From NCBI RefSeq assembly GCF_005405925.1, contig NZ_BJHV01000001.1:1302001-1366000 (forward strand): a DNA stretch of 64,000 nt, given 5' to 3'. Numbering within the stretch: position 1 is the stretch's first letter; every line of letters begins with the position of its first letter. This document shows positions 25,457 to 32,878 of the stretch, in pieces. Both the position numbers and the translations under genes were made by a program. This stretch comes from Streptomyces antimycoticus. GTDB lineage: Bacteria; Actinomycetota; Actinomycetes; Streptomycetales; Streptomycetaceae. The notes under the pieces were generated by a model. That model made no database searches. It had not been told where the DNA came from and worked only from the letters and a program-made list of their open reading frames with translations.

Positions 25457-26389
25457 TCAGCTCTCCGTGTCCTCGGAGCGCCCGCCGGGGCGCCGGGGCG
25501 TGGGCTTGCGCGTACGGGCGGGCGAGGCGGCCGACTTGGCGGCGGCGGTCTTGGTGGTCTTGCTCGCGGCCGACTTGGTGGCGGCGGCTTTGGCCGTCTT
25601 GGCAGCAGCGGTCTTGGCGGCGGGCGTCTTGGCAGCGGCCGTCTTCGCGGCGGCGGAACGCTTCTGGGCGGGCTTGGCGGGGGCCGCGGTCTCGTCCTCC
25701 GCCGCCGCCTCCGCCCGGGCGGGCTCCTCGGGCCGCTGCGGATCCGCCCCCGGCAGGGTGGGTGGCTCCGGCGCTCCCGGCGCCCCGAAGGGCAGCACCC
25801 GCACCGCGGGCCGTTCCACCGGCTTCGCCGGGACCGGCTGCTCGCGCCCCTCGATCAGCACCAACGAGCCCTGGTAGCAGACCGACAGCACATACGGGGT
25901 CTGGTAGAGCATCCCCCAGAGCTTGGAGGTCTCGTCCACGTCCATCTGCGTCGGTGTGAAGCGCACCCGCTGCAGCGACTCGGCCAGGTCGCTGCCCGTC
26001 AGATACGAGCGCCGGGCGGCCTCCTCGATCACGTCCTTCGGCAGCATCGGTATCTCGTGCAGGGTGCGCACCACGCTGCCGATCAGGCGCTGCCCGACCA
26101 GCTCGGACTCCTCCCCGTACGCGCTGATCAGATAGTGCAGATCCATCGCCGCGGCCGGTCGCTTGAGCAGCGTGCCGTCCGAGGCCCGGGTGGGCAGGTC
26201 GGTGGAGCGCAGGGAGGCGTTCGGGGTGACCTGGTAGAGGAAGATGTTGATGGTCGGTTCGGTGGGCGGCTCCGTGGGAGGCCTACGGGTGTCCACCGTG
26301 ACCGCGATGTCGATCTCGGGCCGCAGATTGTTCGCGATCAGCAGCGCGAGGGCCTGGGTGACGGTCGCGAACGCGAGTCCGTTGCTCAT
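25457..26389 (-). CDS. DUF4255 tail terminator/cap protein (Afp16-like) with histone-like tail
   Basis: 310 residues. The DUF4255/Pvc16 domain occupies about 1-190: FATVTQALALLIANNLRPEIDIAVTV, then INIFLYQVTPNASLRSTDLP, LHYLISAYGEESELVGQRLIG and YQTPYVLSVCYQGSLVLIEG. In Afp/PVC particles this protein terminates tube and sheath polymerisation. After a Pro/Glu linker the last ~70 residues (about 240-305) are Lys/Ala repeats (AAKTAAAKTPAAKTAAAKTA) resembling the C-terminal tail of histone H1/HupS-type proteins, unusual for a cap and a candidate DNA- or membrane-contacting tail. ATG at 26389 follows the previous stop by 4 bases. Confidence 0.85.
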   Translation of the reverse strand: MSNGLAFATVTQALALLIANNLRPEIDIAVTVDTRRPPTEPPTEPTINIFLYQVTPNASLRSTDLPTRASDGTLLKRPAAAMDLHYLISAYGEESELVGQRLIGSVVRTLHEIPMLPKDVIEEAARRSYLTGSDLAESLQRVRFTPTQMDVDETSKLWGMLYQTPYVLSVCYQGSLVLIEGREQPVPAKPVERPAVRVLPFGAPGAPEPPTLPGADPQRPEEPARAEAAAEDETAAPAKPAQKRSAAAKTAAAKTPAAKTAAAKTAKAAATKSAASKTTKTAAAKSAASPARTRKPTPRRPGGRSEDTES

Positions 26390-26393
26390 GATG

Positions 26394-27137
26394 TCAGTCC
26401 CTCCTCTCGCCGCGCGCCAGGTAGTCGTCCAGGCTCAGCGCGGGTGCACGCCGTCCCGTCGGTCCGGGGCGGGCGGCCGCGGGTCGGTCGGCACCGGGCG
26501 GGGCGGCGGCGGTGACCTCCAGCCGCCCGATCTGGACATGCACCGTGCGCTGGGCGGTGCGGCCACGGCGCCGCCCGGCGGGGAGCCGCGCGGCATCCCG
26601 GCCCATGGCGGCGTCGGCCGCGCGGGGCGGCAGTGGCGCGGCGGCCGCCGCGGGCCACAGGCCCCCGGACGGCGGGCCGGGCCGGGGCCCGGCGGCGGCC
26701 GGTGCGGCGTCGGGCGATGGGGTGGCCGTGTCGCCCCGCCGGGTGGCCGGGGTGTCGGGGGCGGCCGGTTGCGGCCTGACGGTGATCTGTGTGCTGGGGA
26801 GCAACAGCGGTGCCCGGGCCGGGGGTTCGGCGTACCGCTCCACGTCCTCGTACGGTGTGGGCTCGGCGCGTATGACGGTGTGCCGGTCGGTCCTGACCTC
26901 GCGCTCGTGGCGGACCACCTCCTGGTGGCGGTCGGCCGCCGGTGGCGGGGCCACCCGAGCAGCCGCGGACTCCTCCAGCAGCGGCTGGTCTCCCCCCAGC
27001 GCCTCGATCCGCTCGTACGGGCCGGGCAGCCGCGGCCGTGCCCGGACCGGGCGGTCGCCGGCGCCGCCGCCCGCCTCCGGCCCGGGCGCGGGCACGGGTG
27101 CGTGCCGCGCGAGCAACCGGTCGAAGAAGTCAGCCAT
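26394..27137 (-). CDS. Pro/Ala-rich eCIS-associated protein of unknown function
   Basis: 247-residue protein, MADFFDRLLARHAPVP at the start and RRAPALSLDDYLARGERRD at the end, with a long disordered Pro/Ala/Arg-rich middle. A short ordered patch near 195-215 (RTVHVQIGRLEVTAA) is probably a beta-hairpin and resembles the IGRIEVRA-like motif of small tail proteins encoded next to Afp16. ATG at 27137 is preferred: it overlaps the upstream gene stop by 8 bp, whereas the longer frame lacks conserved sequence. It sits between the zinc-ribbon protein and tail cap genes. No enzymatic motif. A structural adaptor is a guess. Confidence 0.7.
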   Translation of the reverse strand: MADFFDRLLARHAPVPAPGPEAGGGAGDRPVRARPRLPGPYERIEALGGDQPLLEESAAARVAPPPAADRHQEVVRHEREVRTDRHTVIRAEPTPYEDVERYAEPPARAPLLLPSTQITVRPQPAAPDTPATRRGDTATPSPDAAPAAAGPRPGPPSGGLWPAAAAAPLPPRAADAAMGRDAARLPAGRRRGRTAQRTVHVQIGRLEVTAAAPPGADRPAAARPGPTGRRAPALSLDDYLARGERRD

Positions 27138-28062
27138 CTGCGCACAGCTCCAGGTAGTAGCGGCGCCGCAGCGGGCTGAGCGCCAGGATCTGAGGCTCGC
27201 TCCAGCCGTATGCGGTGGCGAGCAGGTGGACATCGAGGAGCAGGTCCCGTGCCCAGTGGTCGAGTTCGGCCCACAGGTAGGAGGCGATATCCAGCTCGGC
27301 CCGGGTGGCCTCACCGCATTCGGGGCAGGCGACGTTGAGCGTCACATCGGCCGCCGGGTCGGCGCGTTCGGCGGCCTCGGCGAGCTTCCGCTGCACCGGC
27401 TCGGGCAGTTCGGCCACCGGGAGGCGGTCGGCCGGGACGGGCTGCCCCGCACGGTGTACGGAGACGAGGCAACGGGCGAGCAGGGCCCGCCGGGCGCGGG
27501 CTGCGGCCGTGGAGGCAACGGCGGCGTCGCCGCCCTCCGCGGCCATGAACGCTTCGGCGGCCTCGCCGCCCTCCGCGGCCACCGGCCCGCCCACACCCAC
27601 GTCCTCACCCAGAAGTCCGTCCCCGGCCCCGCCCACTCCGGACGCCGCACGCCCGCCCACTCCGGCCACCGCACGCCCGTCCGCTCCGGCCACCGCGTGC
27701 GCGGCCGCGTCGAGGTCGGCGACGGTGGGCAGCCGGAACTCGACCGTCCACTCGCCCTCCTCCACCCGGAGCGGCCCGTCCCGCTCCCGCGGGCGCACCC
27801 CCAGGTCGCGGGCGTCGAGGTCGAACTCCATGGCCTCGCCGCACGCGCCGCACTCGGCCCGGATCTGCATCCGCTCGCCGAAGAGCGCGCGCCGCAGGGC
27901 GTACAGGTCCGCCTCGCGCTGGCCCACCGGCAGCGACAGCAGTTCGTCCGCGGCGGACTCCGGGCGGGCCGCCCGGTGCAGCAGCAGGGCGCGGCCGGGG
28001 CCGTGGTGCGCCAGCCCCGCCTCCCAGATGGCCAGCAGCTCCGCGGGCCCCGTGTTCCCCAT
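27130..28062 (-). CDS. Zinc-ribbon baseplate/hub-assembly protein (T4 gp26-like chaperone family)
   Basis: 310 residues. The N-terminal MGNTGPAELLAIWEAGLAHHGPGRALLLHRAA is typical of the T4-type baseplate hub assembly family seen in eCIS loci. Two Cys pairs (CGACGE near residue 72 and CPECGE near 250) can form a split zinc ribbon. The region between has a Gly/Ala repeat (AGADGRAVAGVGGRAASGVGG) that seems an expanded linker. The final part includes YLWAELDHWARDLLLDVHLLATAYGWSEPQILAL, the family's conserved end, followed by RRRYYLELCADG. It lies between the tube and Pro-rich genes. A chaperone-like role in hub/baseplate assembly is inferred. Confidence 0.8.
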   Translation of the reverse strand: MGNTGPAELLAIWEAGLAHHGPGRALLLHRAARPESAADELLSLPVGQREADLYALRRALFGERMQIRAECGACGEAMEFDLDARDLGVRPRERDGPLRVEEGEWTVEFRLPTVADLDAAAHAVAGADGRAVAGVGGRAASGVGGAGDGLLGEDVGVGGPVAAEGGEAAEAFMAAEGGDAAVASTAAARARRALLARCLVSVHRAGQPVPADRLPVAELPEPVQRKLAEAAERADPAADVTLNVACPECGEATRAELDIASYLWAELDHWARDLLLDVHLLATAYGWSEPQILALSPLRRRYYLELCADG

Positions 28063-28085
28063 CTCTCAGGCCGTCCGCTTCCCGC

Positions 28086-28610
28086 CTACGCGGGGTGGGT
28101 GAACGAGGGCTCTTCCGGCTCCGGCACCTCGTAGTCCCGCTCCCAGCCCTCGCACTCGAGCTTCAGGCTCTGGATGGCGACCGCGTTGGCGTTGGCGTCC
28201 AGCTCGCCGAGCACCTGGTACTCGCTCGGCCAGGTCCGGTAGAGCTTGTGCGAGACGGCGACCTGGCCCGCCTCGTTGAGGACCTGGATGACGATGTCCT
28301 TGCGGAAGTCGGCGAGCGAAACCTCGGAGCCGAGCCCCGCGCCGACCTGCCAGACCTTGTTGGCCCAGCGGTCGAACTCGGGGTCGTGGGTGACGCCGCG
28401 CTCCAGGGTGATCCCCTCGAACTCGGACCGGCCCGGGGACTTGCGGGGCGAGCTGGGATCGCCGCCGTTGCGGTGCTTGACGACCTCGGTGGTGCGCTTC
28501 AGCGGACTGATCTTGCTGATGCCCGCGACCGTACGACCGTCCCAGAGGACCAGAAACTTAAAGTTCTTGTACGGGTCGAAGCGATGGGCGTTGACCTGGA
28601 ACTCAGCCAT
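28086..28610 (-). CDS. Inner tube protein (gp19/Hcp-like, Afp1 family)
   Basis: 174-residue tube subunit: MAEFQVNAHRFDPYKNFKFLVLWDGRTVAGISKISPLKRTTEV and GITLERGVTHDPEFDRWANKV are hallmarks of phage tail tube proteins of the T4 gp19 type. Ring stacks of this protein form the rigid conduit pushed out when the sheath contracts. ATG at 28610 is preferred to the adjoining GTG at 28613; AGGAA lies just upstream. It begins 7 bases after the sheath stop. Only one tube gene is present, whereas Afp and PVC loci have several paralogues. Confidence 0.93.
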   Translation of the reverse strand: MAEFQVNAHRFDPYKNFKFLVLWDGRTVAGISKISPLKRTTEVVKHRNGGDPSSPRKSPGRSEFEGITLERGVTHDPEFDRWANKVWQVGAGLGSEVSLADFRKDIVIQVLNEAGQVAVSHKLYRTWPSEYQVLGELDANANAVAIQSLKLECEGWERDYEVPEPEEPSFTHPA

Positions 28611-28617
28611 CACATTC

Positions 28618-30465
28618 CTAAATCTCGAACTGTCCGGCCATCTGCTGGATCTTGACGATCACGAACTCCGCGGGCTTGACCGGCGCAATACCGACCACGA
28701 CATTCACGATGCCGTTGGCGATGTCCTCGTCCGTCGTCGTGTCCTTGTCGCACTTGACGAAGTACGCCTGACGCGGAGTGCCACCTTTGAACGCGCCCTT
28801 CTCGAACAGCGTGTGCAGATAGCCGGAGGCGTTCAGTCGGATCTGCTGCCACAACTGCTCGGTATTGGGTTCGAAAACGACCCATTGCAGTCCGCGGCGC
28901 AGGCTCTCCTCGATATGCAGCGCCAGCCGCCGTACCGGGACGTACTTCCATTCGCTGTCGAGCGCGTCGGCCCCCCGCAGCGTGCGGGCGCCCCAGACCA
29001 GCGGGCCGACCACCGGGAAGGTGCGCAGGCAGTTGATGCCCAGCGGGTTGAGCAGTCCGTTCTCGCGGTCGGTGAGCTGGACGCCGAGCGAGTACACCCC
29101 GGCCAGCCGCGCCTCAGTCCCGGCCGGCGCCTTCCACACGCCGCGCTCGCCGTCCGTACGGGCGATGACGCCCGCGAGCGCCCCGGAGGGCGGGAAGGCG
29201 CGCAGCCGCCCGGTGAGCGGGTCGGTGAGCCGCAACTGCGGGAAGTACAGCGCCGCGTGGTCGCTGCGGACCGGCTCGAAGGCGCCGATCCCGGCGCGGG
29301 CCGCGTCCACGCTGCCCCAGGCGGAGGGCGCGTCGACGAGCAGGAAGATCCGCCGCTCCCGGCACAGCCGGTCGGCCGCCGACAGCACGGTGACCATGTC
29401 GCCGACGGACTCGTACGCGGCGAGCTCGGGCAGCGACAGCAGGTTGACGTCCTCGATGTCGCGCAGCGCCTGCAGGCCGGTCTTGTCCGCCTCGCTGCCG
29501 ATGAGGTCGCGGGGGCCGGGCGGGGCGCCGTCCTCGCCGCCGGACAGCGGGAAGACCGGCGGGTTGACCGAGGCCTCCAGGCCGAGGTCATTGGCGCATT
29601 CTCCCAGGAAGCGCACCACGTCGTCGGGGTCGATGGAGCCGGCGACGACCTGGAGGCGGCGGCCGAAGGCGGTGACCTCGGTGCCCGCGAAGGCGTGCTT
29701 GCCGGGCGCGTCGGGCAGTGCGCGGAGCTTGCGCTCCAGGAGCAGGGCCAGCTCGGTGACGTCGCACGGAGCCTCGCCGTCGCAGTCCGGGTCGTACAGG
29801 GTGAACGCGCGCTCCACCTCGCCGATCTTGACCGTCAGCTCGACGGCCAGATCGGGGAGTTCGCCCGCGAACGGCTTGGAGACCGTGCCCGAGGGGTCCG
29901 GCCGGCCCTCGCCGACGGCCTTGACCCGGATCAGCGCCGATCCGGCGTTGATCACGGTCTCGGCGTGGCGGCCGTGGGCGGGGTCCATGGACAGGTTGGT
30001 GAAGGACTCCCGGGAGGTGCCCCGGGCGTCGAGCACATGGAGGTTGAAGGTCTCCTCCGGGCACGGGGTGTCGTAGTCGACGGCCAGCCGCAGCCCCGAG
30101 CCCCAGTGGCCGGGCTCCTTGGCGTGCACCTCCAGCACGGGGCACGCGCTGTGGCCCTCGGTGGAGTCGAGGGTGACGCAGGCGGCCTTGCCGGTGCCGG
30201 CCTTGGTCACGCGGACGACGACCGCCACGGTGCCGCCGTTGCCGAAGAACTGGTGCACCGCGTAGCCGACCGCGCTCTGCGAGGTCAGCCCCCCGAAGCG
30301 GCGCTCGAAGTCGGCGAAACTGGTGATGCGCACCGGGGTGTTCAGCGGGCCCCGCCGGGTGTGGCCCACGAACGCGGTCACCGAGGTGGTGACCGAGGCG
30401 ATGGTACGGACACTGCTGGGAAGCTCTTCGATGTAGACACCGGGATAGCCCGCGGGCGTCGGCAT
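28618..30465 (-). CDS. Contractile sheath protein (Afp2/gp18 family)
   Basis: 615 residues, first gene of the operon. The N-terminus MPTPAGYPGVYIEELPSSVRTIASV is the classic tail sheath start that threads into neighbouring subunits. The C-terminal domain includes KYVPVRRLALHIEESLRRGLQWVVFEPN and ANGIVNVVVGIAPVKPAEFVIVKIQQMAGQFEI, the conserved sheath core and end. A variable insertion occupies roughly 90-330. ATG 30465 has a strong GGAGGGGGA just upstream; an earlier in-frame start is unlikely because family homology begins here. The protein forms the contractile outer cylinder. A single sheath gene, unlike the three of Afp. Confidence 0.95.
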   Translation of the reverse strand: MPTPAGYPGVYIEELPSSVRTIASVTTSVTAFVGHTRRGPLNTPVRITSFADFERRFGGLTSQSAVGYAVHQFFGNGGTVAVVVRVTKAGTGKAACVTLDSTEGHSACPVLEVHAKEPGHWGSGLRLAVDYDTPCPEETFNLHVLDARGTSRESFTNLSMDPAHGRHAETVINAGSALIRVKAVGEGRPDPSGTVSKPFAGELPDLAVELTVKIGEVERAFTLYDPDCDGEAPCDVTELALLLERKLRALPDAPGKHAFAGTEVTAFGRRLQVVAGSIDPDDVVRFLGECANDLGLEASVNPPVFPLSGGEDGAPPGPRDLIGSEADKTGLQALRDIEDVNLLSLPELAAYESVGDMVTVLSAADRLCRERRIFLLVDAPSAWGSVDAARAGIGAFEPVRSDHAALYFPQLRLTDPLTGRLRAFPPSGALAGVIARTDGERGVWKAPAGTEARLAGVYSLGVQLTDRENGLLNPLGINCLRTFPVVGPLVWGARTLRGADALDSEWKYVPVRRLALHIEESLRRGLQWVVFEPNTEQLWQQIRLNASGYLHTLFEKGAFKGGTPRQAYFVKCDKDTTTDEDIANGIVNVVVGIAPVKPAEFVIVKIQQMAGQFEI

Positions 30466-30957
30466 TCCCCCTCCATTCTCTTCGCGCATCAAGAGATGAG
30501 GAGGGGAAGTGAAGATCACACGCGCGGATTTGCCGCCGTGTGCACACTTTCTCCTTACACTTCCCCCGGTCGCACGCCCCCGCGAAACCGGTATCGCAGG
30601 ATTCGGAACGTCGCTTGCGGCTCCTGATGCGTGAGTGCGCTTTGAGTCTCCGCGCCGGGCATGATTGCGGTCAAGGCATTGATCCGGTCATCTCTTTCCC
30701 GGTGAATTACTAGATCGTTTTGCGGTCTGCACAGAGTTGACCAAGCCATTACCGTGCGCGAACATCCCCGGCAATTCGTGATCACAAAATTCCGCCCGGA
30801 GCGCACGGACGACGAGAACGAGCCGAAAAGGCGAACCGTGCGGCGCGTCGTTTTGCGGTCCTGTGCTCCGCGCGTTATCACACCCGCGCCCGCGGGCCGC
30901 ACGCTTGGTGACCAGGGCGTCTGCCGTGCGCGAGGGCCTCAGCCGTGCGCGAGGGCC
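30466..30957. promoter_or_regulatory. Regulatory region upstream of the eCIS operon
   Basis: About 490 bp without a convincing gene, visibly richer in A+T than its surroundings (for example AATTACTAGATCG near 30704). It separates the sheath start from the DUF6817 gene and must hold the operon's promoter. An imperfect palindrome centred on GTGATCAC spans 30773-30791 (AATT-y-GTGATCAC-r-AAATT) and is the best operator candidate. I could not pick a convincing -35/-10 pair. Between 30905 and 30970 the phrase GTGCGCGAGGGCCTCAG is repeated. Confidence 0.5.
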
Positions 30958-31530
30958 TCAGTCGTGCGCGAGGGGCGACGGCGCGAGGACCGCGCGCCCG
31001 TCCAGCCAGGCCGGCCGGCTGAGCAGCGGGCGGAAGTGGGTGAACAGGGCGAGGAGCTCGGGCCCACGGCGTTCCCGCAGGGCGGGGTCCCGGCGGGCGA
31101 GGTCGAGTTCATTGGCGGCCGACAGCTCGGCGAAGTCCCGGAGCAGCCGGGGTTCCAGGGTGTACGCACGGCCGGTGAAACGGTCGTGGAAGACCACGTC
31201 GGCATCCCCGAGCGCCCGACACGTGGCCTTACGGTCGCAGCTCGCGTAGAGGTACACGATGGCCTCGGCCTCCGCGCCGATCACCGCCACGAGCTCGCCG
31301 CGACGCCCGAGGGGCAGCAGGGTCACGGGGAAGCCGTCGGTTCCGTAGAACGCGTGGCACAGCCCGGCGAGTTGGAGTTCCGGACGGGCTCCCCAGGCGG
31401 CGAGCCGGGCCCGTACGCGCTGGAGGTGGGCGAGGAGGGTGCCGCCGGGGTGGGCGATGCGCGCGGCGCCGAGCCGGCGCAGAAGTGTGACGGCCCGGTC
31501 GGCGGCGGCAGGAGGGGGAGCAGCAGGCAC
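30958..31530 (-). CDS. DUF6817 domain protein
   Basis: 190 residues, GTG start with GAAAGGAC 9 bases upstream. The signature HPGGTLLAHLQRVRARLAAWGARPELQLAGLCHAFYGTDGF (about residues 27-67) matches DUF6817, an HD-domain-like family whose His residues may bind metal. The second half (AEAEAIVYLYASCDRKAT, FHDRFTG) is typical of the same family. Biochemical role unknown; an HD-type hydrolase is possible. It is transcribed divergently from a LysR regulator across 180 bp holding two inverted repeats, so it is the likely regulated target. Confidence 0.8.
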   Translation of the reverse strand: MPAAPPPAAADRAVTLLRRLGAARIAHPGGTLLAHLQRVRARLAAWGARPELQLAGLCHAFYGTDGFPVTLLPLGRRGELVAVIGAEAEAIVYLYASCDRKATCRALGDADVVFHDRFTGRAYTLEPRLLRDFAELSAANELDLARRDPALRERRGPELLALFTHFRPLLSRPAWLDGRAVLAPSPLAHD

Positions 31531-31657
31531 AGGTCGGGTCCTTTCGGTGCTGGGCAGGTCGGCACCCGTACCGCACCGGCACCCGGTCCGGATCCTCGTG
31601 CGAGCGCCGTACGGGTTGCCGCCTGAGCCCTACAACGATCGTCGCCACCACCTGCCA

Positions 31658-31707
31658 CCCCAGTCAATCCTGGGGATTGCTCACCAACTCCAAGCTCTAA
31701 CTTGGAG
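31658..31707. promoter_or_regulatory. Two inverted repeats between DUF6817 gene and lysR
   Basis: CCCCAG-TCAATC-CTGGGG at 31658-31675 and CTCCAAG-CTCTAA-CTTGGAG at 31688-31707 lie in the divergent intergenic space, the second ending three bases before the LysR ATG. LysR regulators usually bind such dyads beside a divergent target and control themselves. The second dyad also contains the GGAGG that could be the ribosome site, only 2-3 bases from the ATG. Confidence 0.55.
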
Positions 31708-31710
31708 GTT

Positions 31711-32639
31711 ATGACTCTGGATGATCTGCGGGTGTTCGTGGCCGTGTGCCGCGCCGGAAGCCTCAGCGCCGTCGCCCGGGAGCTGACCTGCACACAGTCG
31801 GCGGTGAGCCAGCGCGTGAAGCGGCTGGAACGCGAGACCGGCGTCAGCCTGCTGGAGCGCCAGCCGCGCGGCGTCGTACCCACCCCGGCCGGACGCATTC
31901 TGTGCGAGGCCGCCGCCGACGGGATCGCCGGGCTCGATCTGGCGCTGCGCCGCCTGAGCGACCTCGTGCACGGGGAGAGCGGTTCCGTGCGGATCACCAC
32001 CGGCAGCACCACCGTGCGGCACTTCATGGCCGAGGCGATCGTCTCCTTCCGCCGTCGCTATCCGAACGTGAATCTGGAGTTCCAGACCGAGAGTTCCAGC
32101 CGCGGCTGCCTCGACGCCCTCATCGCCGGCCGGCTGGATCTGGCCTGGATCACCCTCGGCGCCCCGGTGCGCGGTGTCGAGCAGCGGCGCGTGGCCGAGC
32201 TGCCCTGGGTGCTCGCCACGCGGGCCGGGGACCCGCTCGCGGCCCACTCGCACGTGGAGGTGTCCGACCTCGCCGATGTCCGTCTCTTACGGCTGCCGCC
32301 GAACTCCACCTCCGGCGGGCGCCTCCACGCCGCCCTGGCCGAGCTGGGCATACGGGCCGGCTCCGATACCGGCGTCGCGGACTGGGACACGGCCCTGCTG
32401 CTGGCCGAACTCGGCCTGGGGCGCGCCGTGGTGCCCGCCCTGCCGGGGCTTCCGGTGCCCGGGGCGAGGGGCCGCTGCGGCTCGTCCCGATCCCCGCGCT
32501 GCCGCCACTGCCGGTCGGCTGGGCCGCACGCCGCTGGGACGCCCTGCCGCCACTGGCCCGGGCCTTCGCGGACATGGTGGCCCGCACCCTGAGCGAAGAC
32601 GCCTCCCCCGAACGGCACTCCGCTCGACCCGCCGAGTGA
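31711..32639 (+). CDS. LysR-family regulator with a TTA codon (frameshifted as sequenced)
   Basis: The N-terminal winged helix is complete (MTLDDLRVFVAVCRAGSLSAVARELTCTQSAVSQRVKRLERETG), and the effector domain follows (GSVRITTGSTTVRHFMAEAIVSF, LDLAWITLGAPV). The reading frame is lost near 32461. One extra G in the run at 32461-32464 restores GGEGPLRLVPIPALPPLPVGWAARRWDALPP and gives 309 residues, the normal family length. Codon 193 (32287-32289) is TTA, the rare leucine codon that makes translation depend on the bldA tRNA in Streptomyces, suggesting developmental timing. It is divergent from the DUF6817 gene. The alternative TTG start at 31702 is less likely. The TTA lies upstream of the frameshift and so is not an artefact of it. 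Confidence 0.8.
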
Positions 32640-32705
32640 TCATTTTCAGACTTCCCCCGCCAACGCGCGGAGATGGCCATCTCGAGGTGGCGCACACCCC
32701 TATGC

Positions 32706-32723
32706 TTCTACATGCGTGTAGAA
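32706..32723. promoter_or_regulatory. Perfect dyad upstream of spo0M
   Basis: TTCTACA-TGCG-TGTAGAA, a perfect 7-bp inverted repeat with 4-base spacer, lies 155 bp before the Spo0M start. It resembles TetR/GntR-type operators. A possible leader reading frame starts at 32756 and runs in frame into Spo0M. Confidence 0.5.
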
Positions 32724-32878
32724 ACACGGAGGGCGGACGCACGGAAGAAGGTGCGATGGGCCAGGAACGTTCCGCGGTCCATGGCCCGTTGTCGCGCGAC
32801 CACCGTCCTCCGCCGCACGCGCCCGTAACCCCCCACGCTCACGCGTGCAGTAGGTATAGCGAAGGAGTGAACGCCCCG

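Noticed and set aside
30555..30902. Minus-strand 115-codon frame upstream of the sheath
   Set aside because: No similarity, mixed composition, and it occupies the only place for the operon's promoter.
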